A DNA stretch of 64,000 bases from Pogona vitticeps (GCF_051106095.1 NC_135791.1:3860001-3924000), one strand, 5' to 3'; positions 45,101 through 53,793 are shown, counted from the first letter of the stretch. A program made the numbers and translations. Notes: generated by a model not told the origin, from the sequence alone.

Positions 45101-48100
45101 GGCAACATATCCACTGGTTACAGGGAGAGGTTTTGTCCTCTTTTCCTTTCATTGGTGGGTTTTTCTACTGTGTTACAATTTGGTATGCTTTTATTGCTGG
45201 CAGGTTTCATATTGGATGTATTTTGTTCAAAGTTGACTTGACTCCCAGTCTTGAAGAAGATGGTAGTGGGGGTGGTGGTTTATAAATCAAGCCTATCTAT
45301 GCCTAAGTGCTACCTTTCGTTTAAACTGAAGGGGTGCTTAGTCAAGAAACATTGGAATGGTGGAAACTGGTGGCTGTGAGGTCAGAGGGGTGGTGCATTC
45401 GGTTTAGTCCAAACGTGAAAAGAGCTTTCCATGGTGCTGAATCCTATCTCCCAAGGAGGGTCAGTGTCTTGTATAGCTCCTGTAATGTTCAGACTAAAAT
45501 GTGGAGTGGATTATTTGGCCCATAGACCTTGTAGCCACTAGCGTCCACTTCACTAATGTGTTCTCTGTACAAACCTTTGGTGCACACCACATCAGTGTGC
45601 AAGGGGAGTAAGAGAAAGAAGGATACGCAAAGCAGATCCCAATAAATTAGCCTTGGTCTGGTAACTTTACATGTTGCAACCCTGCTCTTTGCTATGAAGC
45701 AGGAAATACAGACGAACCATCAACAGAGTTTGAGTAAGTTTCTCTTTTTGTGGATTTCAAAGGGATGCTATATTCCAAACGAATGTACCCAACGTTTGAT
45801 GCTCTATAGTGAGACTTCTGAAGTCCATTTCTGGAGACTTCTAATTTTTTTTTTACTTCTGGAGTCTCTTCCATTCCAGCGCTAGCCTGCAGTAACCAGG
45901 TGGTGCACATGAGCGATCTGGATGAGATTTAACAGCTTGGTGTAGCAACAACAAGCACGCAGGCATGAGAAAAAGCAAGACACGGGCAAGGCAAGAATAA
46001 CCCACACATGAGTGGCCATGCACCAGGACAAAGAGTAGCAGCCAAGAAGCTCTCCCCCAATGCAGGGTGATTGACATTGCTGGCATCCAGTTGCATCTGG
46101 CCGTTTTGAGCAGTAACCAAAGCCAGCCACAGAAGCTTGTACCACAGAACAGTGCATATGGTCTAGGATTCTTTCTTGGCATTAGCATCATGTTGTAAGA
46201 CTCTCTTTTCCATGGAGAGCCTTCATCCTATCATAGTTCTACAGACTCAAAATACAGAACATGGAAAAACTCCAATTTTTTTGGACTGCAAGTCCCAGAA
46301 TCCTCCAGTTAACATGGCCAGTAGCTTGTACTTTCTGGGGGATTCTTGGCTTGCAGTCCACAGCGGTAAAATTTGCAAGCTGTACCCAAATATGCATTTT
46401 TAGTTTAGTTGCAGAAATGAAGGCTGCATATCACTCTACTAATTCCTTAGTTCTATAGTGCCAGCATCAGAAAGCATCAGTAGCCATTCCCATAGCACCG
46501 TAAAGGAGAAGGGGATCATAGTTTTTTCTTGTTTGGGGTATTTCTTAGTAGAGTACCCCCTGGAGGAATGGAGGACAAACTGCAGCCTTTCCTCTCTAGT
46601 GCAACTCTTTCATTAAATCGCACGGTTTTTGAGATAAAGTCATGTACATAAATGCCCCCAAATAGAAAAAGCACTGTCCCCCCCCCCTTTTTTTTGCTTT
46701 TGCAATGGTGAGGGGGAAAATATATCAGAAAGTGGAAAAGTTAATTTTTTGGACGACGACTTCCAGAATGGCATGCTGGTTGCGATGGGGTTTGGGAAGG
46801 AGTATTTTTAAAAAGTAACTTTTCCAAATTCTGAGGGGGAAGGGAGGGAAAAGATGCTTGAAAGAACCCACTCGGTGGTGTCATTTCTCCCCACTTCCTT
46901 GATCTATGCACCCTTCTGCAACCCAGCAGTTGAAAACCAAAACACCTCACCTGCCCAGTGGTGAAGGAACGTCCATACCCTTGTCCCCGTGGCCGGATTC
47001 GGGGTGACGTGCAGCAGCTGGGACAGTTACAGATATATGAGTCAGAATAGTGTCTACTTGCAAACCTAATGAGAGACACGGGGAAGAAAGGTTTCTGAAC
47101 AAAACCCAAAGCATGAGATGAGCAGAACACATGGAAATGATTCTGGGTGGGCTGGCTTGGTCTTTAAGAACATAAGCGCGAGCGATGTGGAACCAAAGGC
47201 CCACATGTCCAAAGTTCTGTTCCCACAATGGCCAACCATCGGCAGCAGCCCAAGAGAAGACCTACAACCTCCTGCTTTGCGTTCCTCAGAAGGTGGCTTA
47301 CAACCAATATTTTCTCCAACCAAGCAGGTCGTGGAGAGCCATGACGAGGAACGCTGGTAAGGATCTCTCCATGAGGAAGAACTTTGTGGGAGCAGATCAA
47401 AGATCCATTTAGCCCACCCTACTCTCCTTCTAGGGTCAACCAGACACCTCTGGGGATTTCTCAAGCAGGACGTGACTGCTGCAATACTCTCACATTTCTG
47501 CTCCCCAGTGACTGGAGTAGGGAGAGCACGCATCCTCCGATAGTCAGAGAAATACATGGCCATTGTGACCAGCAGCTATTTCTTGACGTATCCTGCATGA
47601 ATCTGCTTAATCCTCTGAGGCAAGCCATCCAATCTGGGGGGCATCTCAGAGCAAATTCAGTAGTTCAGCTATAACCTATGTCAAGAAGTACTTATTTCTT
47701 TTCTGTCGCAAATCAACCCCCATTCGGCTTTGGTTGGGTTCTAGTGTGATCTCAGGAATATTGTATTATGACATGCTTTCCCCTATGACCGTGGTTCCCA
47801 ACCTTGGGTCCCCAGACATTCTTGGACTACAACTCCCAGACACCCTTGCCAGCACAGCTAGAGCTGAAGGCTTCTGGGAATTGCAGTCCAAGAACGTATG
47901 TGGAGCCAAGTTTGGGAACCATTGCCCTACAAGCTTCAAAGCTTTCGTAGGCTACTTGCTTAAAACTCAGAAAATTAGTTTTCCACTATCTCTACTTCTG
48001 CCCAATATGTCTAATCATTTGCTACTCAAATCACTATATCTATGAAAGAAAAGATGTCATATTTATGACTATCAGCACTCCTGAATAAAGTGGACTTGTG

Positions 48101-49364
48101 CCTGGATATGTGAAAAGTTACTTTCTGTTTGGACTACAAGTCACAGAAGAATACCCCAGCAAGTATGCCACTGCTAAATTCCTCCTCACTTCTCATGGCC
48201 TTGATCCTGATCAGGTGGCTACATTCTGACATAAAGGGAAGGGAGCCATCTGGACCAGGGAGGATGGTGGGGTAGGCATGTCTGGGTTGAATCAAGAGCT
48301 TGCTGTAATATTTCCCAATATAGGCATGGCGCAAATGGCAACTGACGGCAAAGGGACAGATCGTTAAGTCATATAAGCAGAGCTCGGAAAATTCTTTCTG
48401 AAAAGTAATCCCTTCCTGTAACTCCTGCGTAGTTATGAAAGGCAATGACACAACTTGCAGGTGCAGTTTGCCACTAATGAATGGGTCCCTGCTTGGATTC
48501 CTTGTTGCACAGCAGTTGGGCAGCTTGAGGAGTGAGCGAGTACGCAAGAAGGGACTCATTCATTAGTGGCAATTTGCCACAATGAGGTATCCCATTTCCC
48601 TTCCGCTGGCATAAATGCGCAAGAAGATTTGGGCCAACAAATTGCTGTCAGAAAGCCACTAGAAAGCCTGAAAATGCCCTGTGAAATAAAGGTAGCTAGA
48701 AAGTGTGATTCGTTACCCTAGTAGAGTAACTTTGCTTGCACTTGCTACTTTGGCTTTGAAATGTAACTTCACTGCTCTCTCTTTCTGCAAAAACCTCTGG
48801 TTTTCGAATTGACAATTAAGAGTCTTCCCTCTTTGTGAAGAGGGCAGAGGCTGAGAAGGGACTAGTTCAGCTCCATGGGGACATGAGGTCTCGGTCATTC
48901 TTTGGAGCTCAGTGGAGCAATTTCTTTGCTTGGAGTTCTCCAAGGTCTGTCAGCTCCACTTACATGTCATCTGCTTTGCTAAACCTTCTTCTACTCTGTG
49001 GGCTCCCAATCAAGGTTGACGAAGGCATGTCAACCCTCTGCTTATAGACCACCACCCATTTTGCTAAAAAAAAAGAGGCAGCTCATGTCCCCCCCCCCAT
49101 GAAGCCTTTTCCTTGAGGAATATCTGGGGAAAGTTAGCTCTCTTCTTCCATTCCTTACTTGGTCCTGGGCTGATCTACACTGGAGGAGCGGCGGTACGCA
49201 TCTCGTCGAGTCACTCCCTTCGGAGACACCTTGGTGCTGGCATCGGACTCCCCGCTGTCGTCGTCTCCCATGGCTTTGATGTAGCTGCCACTCCGCATCC
49301 GCCGGCAGGGGATCTCCCCATCTTTCCCGGAGGCTGGGTATCCTCCCCAGTCATCTTGTGGCAC
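29175..49364 (-). CDS. DLGAP3: DLGAP3 (SAPAP3/GKAP3), C-terminal nine exons
   Basis: DLGAP3 is a postsynaptic-density scaffold linking the guanylate-kinase domain of PSD-95 family proteins to SHANK. Nine exons join in phase (49159-49364, 46951-47056, 43857-44100, 43127-43467, 39780-39865, 35000-35424, 34113-34204, 32960-33103, 29175-29393). They total 1863 nt, or 620 residues plus stop. From memory human DLGAP3 is 979 residues, so the large N-terminal exons and the short exon ending in the HYLQ region are right of the window. Features in order are two PSD-95 GK-binding repeats (RMRSGSYIKAM and RMRSHSYLRAI), two dynein-light-chain motifs (SIGVQV), the conserved GKAP domain, and C-terminal QTRL, a PDZ ligand for SHANK. 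Residues such as LARQRKWRPSIGVQ identify DLGAP3 over DLGAP1, 2 and 4. All boundaries obey GT-AG. Confidence 0.95.
29606..30112. repeat. 27-bp minisatellite, about 17 copies
   Basis: The unit contains gtctttggtaccaagtccc followed by gagtctga. Most central copies are identical; outer copies vary and one is short. Because 27 is divisible by three, it stays open on the plus strand as a 9-residue SESLVPSPE repeat and on the minus strand as a DSGLGTKDS repeat. It lies in the DLGAP3 last intron, about 210 bp from the last exon. Flanking sequence keeps the same gactt/agtct vocabulary to about 30330, where it ends in ccccgtccctg. This suggests that the array grew inside a transposon-like element. Confidence 0.93.
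31567..31590. repeat. (TC)n microsatellite
   Basis: Pure TC run. A GT run follows at 31770-31793. Confidence 0.9.
32393..32510. mobile_element. hAT-like MITE, right end missing
   Basis: The left arm (aatggttcccagccttgggt) and the central inverted pair (aaactcccagaagcc and tctgggagttgtagtcc) are present. The matching right terminus is lost after caagaacat. Confidence 0.65.
32725..32790 (-). mobile_element. Non-LTR element 3' end fragment
   Basis: The segment tttaatttatttaaaacatt followed by ttacctcgccgttcttcttg reads on the minus strand as the degenerate aaggcggggtaaa-type end with its A-rich tail. Confidence 0.4.
32960..33103 (-). CDS. DLGAP3: DLGAP3 exon, GKAP domain
   Basis: A 144-nt, 48-codon phase-0 exon. 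The frame reads DPNAFPVPTFQDLAGFWDLL, then QLSIEDVSMKFAELHQLKAN and GWKPIEPK. Acceptor CAG is at 33104-33106 and donor GTAAAA from 32959. It is part of the helical GKAP domain shared by all SAPAPs. Confidence 0.97.
33442..33499. repeat. (CA)n(GA)n microsatellite
   Basis: About 28 bp of CA followed by about 30 bp of GA. Confidence 0.93.
33651..33988 (+). repeat. Interspersed repeat of unresolved class, copy A
   Basis: Starts ccagcactaaccaatcatt and shares ordered blocks (agagagccctgcccctctg, attctttctc, gagtgagtta, agtgccagttaatgagaaa) with the minus strand of 56088-56365. The copies have diverged substantially. The length and arrangement could fit an old solo LTR, but no paired terminus or coding region is present, so the class is left open. 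Confidence 0.6.
34113..34204 (-). CDS. DLGAP3: DLGAP3 exon, GKAP domain start
   Basis: A 92-nt exon. The first two bases complete an isoleucine codon with the previous exon (LPEE-I), then LEKIRSAVGSAQLLMTQKVQ and QFYRLCQQNM. Acceptor CCCAAG and donor GTGAGA are present. Confidence 0.97.
34420..34480 (-). mobile_element. Non-LTR element 3' end fragment
   Basis: The segment tttatttatatcaaatattt followed by ccatcctgcctctctcctta is the reverse of the 3' end described at 1828. Confidence 0.5.
34655..34780 (-). mobile_element. Sauria-type SINE, head half
   Basis: The plus strand shows the reverse of the B box (gggatcgaacccccaacctc) and of the anticodon-arm region (ctggctccatggccag), so the SINE reads leftward. 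The tail is shortened. Confidence 0.7.
35000..35424 (-). CDS. DLGAP3: DLGAP3 exon, central region
   Basis: A 425-nt exon. Its first base completes an Arg codon. The frame reads RARFKRSNSVTAGVQADLEV, then EDKALQFGRSFQRHSSEPES, YSVYKTVHTQGQWAYRED, SWMDRGSRSLPDSGRASPCH and EVEKMEGWCQQMELEAEDYD. The acidic end begins the GKAP domain. Acceptor GCGCAG lies just above 35424 and donor GTGAGT from 34999. Human DLGAP3 has a longer Pro/Gly linker here, so this copy is shorter. Confidence 0.97.
35545..36250 (-). mobile_element. CR1 LINE 3' end interrupted by a SINE
   Basis: The 3' terminus (minus-strand TTCTATGATTCTG) is at 35545. The body resumes after the SINE at 36091 and includes the CR1 hallmark ctttcaagtatttggaaagt near 36201. 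The SINE lies at 35745-36090. Confidence 0.85.
35745..36090 (-). mobile_element. tRNA-headed SINE nested in CR1
   Basis: Same family and orientation as 3290-3635. The target duplication tccctgag flanks it at 35737-35744 and 36090-36097. The tail is three CTTTACC-type units. The insertion splits the CR1 copy and is therefore younger than it. Confidence 0.9.
36553..36670 (-). mobile_element. Sauria-type SINE
   Basis: The plus strand carries the reverse of tail, body and head: cttagaattacagaactgga, accctatggatcattgggtc, then gagaatcaaactcccaacct. The element reads leftward. Confidence 0.8.
38500..38698. mobile_element. Palindromic MITE-like element (GGCTCACCTGG family), right part
   Basis: The right end reads aggcctttcacccaggtgag and ccacatttaggtg, matching the termini of 49703-49907. 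The middle carries tgtgcagaaaggaagctccc and taggcctagctgagg. The left terminus is not clear. Confidence 0.5.
38698..38930 (+). mobile_element. tRNA-headed SINE
   Basis: The head (gtttaggcctctggctgtgg), B box (ggagttcgattcccc), body (ggctttgggcaagctgcacc) and tail (ctcagaattgacttgatag) are in order, ending in a short ATT run. Confidence 0.85.
39130..39168. repeat. (TC)n microsatellite
   Basis: About 38 bp of pure TC. Confidence 0.93.
39780..39865 (-). CDS. DLGAP3: DLGAP3 exon, dynein-light-chain motif
   Basis: An 86-nt exon of 28 codons plus two bases. The frame reads VETISDSDTESRSRREFHSI then GVQVEEDK. It completes one SIGVQ-VE motif begun in the previous exon and carries a second, HSIGVQVEE. 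SAPAP proteins bind dynein light chain DYNLL through such motifs. Donor GTAGGG, acceptor CCAAAG. Confidence 0.97.
40007..40081. repeat. (GGAA)n microsatellite
   Basis: About 75 bp of pure GGAA, preceded by AAAT-rich units. Confidence 0.95.
41495..41751. mobile_element. MITE with ccccgaaaataag inverted ends
   Basis: A 257-bp element whose left end, ctgtgtttccccgaaaataa, matches the inverse of its right end, ttattttcagggaaacaggg. TA follows the right end, and CA stands at the left where TA is expected. Internal gggcttattttc motifs repeat the terminal sequence. No transposase. Confidence 0.7.
42808..42850. mobile_element. Half copy of the GGCTCACCTGG-family MITE
   Basis: The segment aggtggctcacctggacaaa followed by aggcca matches the left terminus of 49703-49907. 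The rest is absent. Confidence 0.4.
43127..43467 (-). CDS. DLGAP3: DLGAP3 exon with FTYRKAPPP segment
   Basis: A 341-nt exon. The start at 43467 was chosen because two bases complete a Ser codon and the frame then reads FTYRKAPPPLPSG, a segment conserved across SAPAPs. A closer AG at 43455-43456 would break the phase. It continues KPLISVTTQSSSESTHDSFL, then STLIIRTIAGREELRSLARQ and RKWRPSIGVQ. Donor GTAGGT from 43126. Confidence 0.96.
43468..43856 (-). other. Short DLGAP3 intron with a TA-flanked MITE
   Basis: A 389-bp intron of which 149 bp is the MITE at 43608-43756. Confidence 0.85.
43608..43756. mobile_element. TA-flanked MITE (ataagacgc family), copy 2
   Basis: A 149-bp palindromic element, collinear with 9974-10121 over its whole length. 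TA flanks lie at 43606-43607 and 43757-43758. Confidence 0.78.
43857..44100 (-). CDS. DLGAP3: DLGAP3 exon, second GK-binding repeat
   Basis: A 244-nt exon starting in phase 0. The frame reads INDELNHQFEAVCESVFGEV, then ESQAVEALDLPGCFRMRSHS and YLRAIQAGCSQDDDCLSLFT. The RMRSHSYLRAI repeat is the type whose phosphorylated Ser binds the PSD-95 GK domain. Acceptor CACCAG, donor GTAAGT. Confidence 0.97.
44101..46950 (-). other. DLGAP3 intron, mostly unique DNA
   Basis: No major transposon is recognised. A weak palindromic pair near 46280-46360 (ggactgcaagtcccagaatc and ggcttgcagtcca) resembles a worn hAT-like MITE. Confidence 0.55.
46951..47056 (-). CDS. DLGAP3: DLGAP3 exon with Cys cluster
   Basis: A 106-nt exon: one base completes an Asn codon and 35 codons follow, RHYSDSYICNCPSCCTSPRI and RPRGQGYGRSFTTGQ. 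The last part matches mammalian DLGAP3 (PRI-PR---GY-RS-TTGQ). The ICNCPSCC Cys cluster is longer than the mammalian segment I recall (INCCVPP). The acceptor (TTTGCAAG) is weak but is the only one giving the right phase. Donor GTGAGG is strong. Confidence 0.85.
47789..47924. mobile_element. Palindromic hAT-like MITE
   Basis: The left arm (gtggttcccaaccttgggtc) and right arm (ccaagtttgggaaccattg) are inverse. Flanks ccctatga and ccctacaa agree at 6 of 8 positions. Same family as 49924-50059. Confidence 0.75.
48468..48572. repeat. Long inverted repeat, 28-bp arms
   Basis: Arms at 48468-48495 and 48545-48572 pair at 26 of 28 positions around a 49-nt spacer. The core is ttgccactaatgaatg. It is not related to the other palindromes in the window. 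Confidence 0.85.
49159..49364 (-). CDS. DLGAP3: DLGAP3 exon, first GK-binding repeat
   Basis: A 206-nt exon, the most upstream one visible. The frame reads VPQDDWGGYPASGKDGEIPC, then RRMRSGSYIKAMGDDDSGES and RRDAYRRSSSVDQPRT plus two bases of an Asn codon. RMRSGSYIKAM is a phospho-dependent PSD-95 GK ligand, and RRSSSVD a likely basophilic kinase site. Acceptor ACTTCAG, donor GTAAGG. The preceding exon, expected to end in HYLQ, was not found to the right. Confidence 0.97.
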
Positions 49365-49702
49365 CTGAAGTAGGGAGAGATGTTGTGTCAAGGCTGGGTC
49401 CCCGGGGTGAAGGAGACGAGGGCACCCTGTTCTTTTCCATGTGCAAAAGTGAAGGAGATCAGCACTTGGCTTCTTCTTCAACGCCTGGCAGTGGGAGAGC
49501 CACCTCTGCCCTATCTGAAGTCTACAGATGAGTTGAAGTGGCCTGGAGAAGGCTGCTCGACATATGGCTGTTTCCTTAAACACCTGGCTGCCATCTCCCA
49601 CTTACTGCTATCTTGAGGTAGCTATACATAGGGCTGGACCTTCTGGACCACAGATACCAGAAGCCTCCATTCTTGGAGTCCTATCTCCCTTGCAGACAGC
49701 TT

Positions 49703-49907
49703 ACAAACATTGAAATGTGGCTCACCTGGGAGAAAGGCCTAAACTGCAAGGCCTCTGAGGCTTAGCTAGGCCTAGCTTCCTGCTCTGAAAGGAAGCTCCC
49801 AGCTGGCACTGGGACAGGAAAAGGAAGCACGGGTGGAGTTAGGCCTAGCTAAGTCTCCAAGCTTCCCTGTTTAGCCCTTTCTCCCCCATGCATCACATTT
49901 AGGTGTT
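49703..49907. mobile_element. Palindromic MITE-like element (GGCTCACCTGG family), whole
   Basis: The left end (aaatgtggctcacctgggag then aaaggcc) is inverse to the right end (agccctttctcccccatg, then catcacattt). Inner arms carry cttagctaggcctagcttcc and gttaggcctagctaag. It is the best copy of four. It ends 17 bp before the hAT-like MITE. Confidence 0.6.
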
Positions 49908-49923
49908 TCTAAGGTGTCTATAG

Positions 49924-50059
49924 CAGTGGTCCCCAACCTTGGGCCTCCAGATGTTCTTGGACTTCAAATCCCAGAAATCCTGGCCAGCAGAGGTGGTGGT
50001 GAAGGCTTCTGGGAGCTGTAGTCCAAGAACATCTGGAGGCCGAAGGTTGGGAACCACTG
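49924..50059. mobile_element. hAT MITE with perfect 8-bp target duplication
   Basis: A 136-bp near-perfect palindrome starting cagtggtccccaacc and ending ggttgggaaccactg. Identical 8-bp flanks, gtctatag, lie at 49916-49923 and 50060-50067. CAG...CTG ends with an 8-bp duplication define hAT. It is non-autonomous. Confidence 0.92.
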
Positions 50060-50639
50060 GTCTATAGGATAGGTAGAACTCACAGAATGGAGAATTATGG
50101 TATTCGTAGTCCAGAAACTCCAAAAATCCCATCCCTAGATACACATGCATATGTGAATTTCAGGGTCCTCCAGTGAATTCATATCATATAGGCTTGGACA
50201 GTAGACTGATGGCAATGTGTGGCCTTCTGGATACAGGCACATGGCCGTTTCCTTCTTGATTAACCTGGTTGGGTCCACTGAGATTGGTATTCCAACAACA
50301 CCTGGAGAAACACAGTTTCCCCCACCTTTGAATGACTGGACCCTAGTTCCCTATTTTCATGCTAATTTACCTCAGGTACACATCCCAACTCAAAATGTGT
50401 GGTCTGATTCTGCCATTTTTTTCAACATCACAATGAGTTCTCAAAAAGCAAACAAACTGAAAATCAATAAAATCAATCTGTGTGCAGTAGAAACCCCTTA
50501 TCCGCAGGATCGCTATCCACTGATTCACTTATCCGTGGTGTGAAAATACGAAACAAACACCCCCAGAAAAGCATAATAAGAAAGTAAGAAATTGGTAAAA
50601 CTGAAACAGAGAAGGGTCTTATTTTCTTTTCCTTATTGG

Positions 50640-51092
50640 GTCAACAGTTAGTTGAAAAAAGGGATCTAGTTTCTGGAAATCCAGGCCAAAGCCATCCATA
50701 CTATGGTTTCCTTGATTGTCATATATGGATGGGAAAGCCAGCCAACAAAGAAAGCCAATAAATTCATTCAAAACAAGAGTTTTATCTATGCCATGGAAAG
50801 ACAGACCAATGGGTTCTAGATCACACCAAGCCTTACTCTAGAAGTAAACACAACTAAAACTGATGCTGTTGAACATATGAGAAGCCAACTCTTGCTGGCA
50901 ATAACACCAGGGGACAAGGAAAGCAGTAGGGGAAAAGAAAGACTGAACATGAGATGGATCCACTAAGCGAAGGAAGCCACGGCCTTGTGTTTGCATAACG
51001 TAAGCCGTGCTGTCAATGACGGGACCCTTTCGAGGTCAGTAGTTCACTGGGTCGACTTAAGCTGGAAGCGACTTGATGGCATGTAACAACTA
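50640..51092 (+). mobile_element. RTE/BovB-related LINE 3' end
   Basis: Degenerate coding sequence resembles the C-terminal part of an RTE-clade ORF2, including MRWIH, KEATAL and SRAVND in one frame. The end (ggtcgacttaagctggaagc then gacttgatggcatgtaaca) is the same tail used by the SINEs at 25008 and 38698. It is old, with interrupted frames. Confidence 0.7.
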
Positions 51093-52410
51093 TCTTGGGT
51101 TGTTCACAAATTTCCCAAGCTTTTCTCTGTGAATCTCGAAGGGAGCATAATTCCAAGTGGAACATAATTCATTTGGGCTTGATGGCACATTGATACAATT
51201 ATTTGCCCGTGCGCCCAAGCAGGTATCACCTCTCTTTGTCACGTTGACATTTCCAAACCCCCCACCATTTTATTTATACATTATTTCATGCAGCTGTTTT
51301 GTTTTGAATAACATCTCACCGTGCACTTAAACATGATGATTTTTGAAGAGCGAAACTACATGGGGAACATGAAATCAGGGAATAAAATGTGTGCTTCAGA
51401 AAGAAACCCTCTACAGGGAAAGGGTGGCAGGGGGCATATACATTGTTTCCAGGCTGATATGGGTCTATTTTTGGGATTAAATCGCTTCCTCATACGATTG
51501 TTATGAGCTACGGTAGGAGAAAAGTGAGGAAAAAAAACAGGGATGTCCGTCTGCCCCCCTGATATTTTATAGCAACTTTAGGCACACAAGAATGACAATT
51601 GAGAAAAGAACACGGAGGGAATCTTTGCCGCCAAACGCCCTGGTGGTGCCAAGCCAAATATTTGGAGATACATGGATGGAACTCCCACATCACATAGAGG
51701 TGGGCCATCAGGTTATGCATGCAAGGTGATCATAATCCTTTCCACATATCACCCCAATACCAAAGCGTATGGGTTTGCTGAGATCCTGCACCCAGCTGAC
51801 TCCAGGAAAAAGATGAAGGGAGAAGCCACAAACCATACCAACCTGACCTGGACATGGGAGGTGTCTAAAGGGAACATCGGCTCTTTCAGCCGACAAGTCC
51901 CTTTTCCAGACAATAGTAACGGTTACCGCAAACAGGACTGTTTCTCCATTCTGATGCTGCCATGCTGCTCAGCTCAACGCTTCCCCTGATCTTACCAGGT
52001 AAGGACCACCCTGTAACAACCCCACCCTTTCCAGATACAGGAAGAAGGCATTTCTCCGTTGTAATCTATCTGAGGACCCCCACCTCGCAGCTGCCCCGGC
52101 AAGCATGTCCCGGCCACATCCCCCCCATGATGTCTGGAGCGCCGGAGCTGGCTGGTTGGCATCAGCTTGCCACTCCCAATGACGCCCTTACCGGGTTCCC
52201 GTGACGGGCTGGCATCCCCTGATGATGAACAGAGCCAAACAGCTGGATTGGGTGCAAGAGGTCCTGGGCGGACACAGGCTCTCCGTCTGCTACTATCTGG
52301 AGCCCTTCCTGGGGACAGCGTAGACAAGTGTTGTTTTCCTGCCACCCTCTTGTGTCCCGACTGTGGTGGGGAGGCGAGGGATGAGATGGGAAGACCCCAA
52401 CTGGGGATCG

Positions 52411-52430
52411 GGGAGAGAGAGAGAGAGAGA
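52411..52430. repeat. (GA)n run
   Basis: Short pure GA run. Confidence 0.85.
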
Positions 52431-52914
52431 ATTCCCTTGGCAGAGCCCCCCCTTCTGTTCCCCCACCCGGGATGGGCAATCAAAATGAATGTCATTCAAG
52501 CTCTCCTTCCCCCAGGAAAAAAACACAGAGCACGCTCCAGATAGGGAAAGAGGGAGAAGAGTTAATTAGCTTTTAATTAGAAGCAAAGAATCCCAGCATG
52601 GGGATGGCCCGGTCAGTCCTCCATGCCTTTAAAAGCGAGTCAAGAGAGCATCTGGATCATGACAAGAGAACTCCGGGGTATGTATGTTAGTGGAAGGATG
52701 CCCATATATTGCCGTTACAGCCAGGCTGCCTGAAAAGGGGTGCCCGTCTTTGGGCAAGGCTCAGGGTGCATCTAGACAGCCAAATTATGGCTCACTTTGA
52801 GATACGGTAAGCTGTTCGGAGAAAACCTTGCCTCCATACACAAGGACTGGGTGGCTTCAGGATTAGGAAACCATTCTGCTCCTCAAGCAATTCTGTCCGG
52901 TCTGTTCATCTCTA

Positions 52915-53055
52915 TAATAATAATCCCAGAACTGCAGAGCTGGAAGGGACCCTCGGGGTCATCCAGTCCAGCCCTTCTCAAGGAGTCTGAGTGGGGAATC
53001 AATCTCCCAGCCTATGGCTCTGTGTCCAGAGCCTCAACCCCTGAACTATCCAATG
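52915..53055 (-). mobile_element. Sauria-type SINE
   Basis: Reversed order on the plus strand: aataataatcccagaactgc, agagctggaagggaccctcg, then ggggaatcaatctcccagcc and the head at the right. Confidence 0.82.
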
Positions 53056-53750
53056 AAAGGAAGAAAAAAAAACTCGACATGAAATATCTCCCTCTGTGTC
53101 TTCTCCTGTCTCTCTCCCTCAGTGGGCAAAGGATGGAAAATTCCCTTTATTTGGGGGGAGGGGTGGATGTATTTATAAGTGCCACTGAATCGGTTTGCTG
53201 CGCAAGTGATTCAGTCCTGGATTTTAAAGAGATTTTAAGAAGCACCCTCTGCATTCTTTTCCGAACTGGAAAAACGAACCACAAGCCAGTCAGTTTTCCT
53301 GGGATTCGGAGGGTAGTTTGTGGTTCGTGGACAGCCACAGAGAGCGAACCACTCCGATTCCTCGTTTTTCTGATTCGTGCCCATCTCTAGCTGTGGGTGT
53401 CCGCGAGAGAAGAGGGAGGCGGTGAAATGGAATGCCGACGCCAAAGACGAAGGTGAGGAACCCCCGTGGAACAACTCATAGATCAGGGCAAGGAGCCAGT
53501 GACCTGTTTCAAGATGAATGCAGCCACGAGCCAGGGGCACTGGTCTACCAGAAGTCTGAAGTCCCATGTTGCTTTTGCCAGTAGCCAAAGCAGAACAGTT
53601 ATTGTATTTATCTTGGTACTCTTGGTGGGCCGTGTTGTTTTGGTCCTTCCTCCAGCAATAGCCAGTGGCATTAGGCTGCCTTCTTGCTACTGCTGGAGGT
53701 GGAAGGATGCAGCTTGGTTGAGATGACTGACGTCAAACACAGGTACTCAC

Positions 53751-53793
53751 ATCCAAGCAGGACACCTGCATGCCACTGTTTTTCGCCGGGATC
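53751..53793 (-). other. Possible small DLGAP3 exon
   Basis: A 43-nt segment follows a strong pyrimidine tract ending CATCTAG and precedes GTGAGT. One frame reads IPAKNSGMQVSCLD. It would not join in phase to the next visible exon on its own, and I know no DLGAP3 counterpart. Chance is likely. Confidence 0.15.

Larger units (their letters stand above)
47057..49158 (-). other. DLGAP3 intron
   Basis: Contains a hAT-like MITE (47789-47924) and a long hairpin (48468-48572). Nothing else recognised. Confidence 0.6.

Noticed and set aside
50485-50560. Possible DNA-transposon end (cttatccgcaggatcgc region)
   Set aside because: The wording resembles known inverted-repeat elements, but I could not find the matching end or a target duplication.
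51992-52495. 167-codon minus-strand frame in the probable DLGAP3 intron
   Set aside because: I compared it with the DLGAP3 N-terminal region from memory and found no match; Ser/Pro-rich content is generic.
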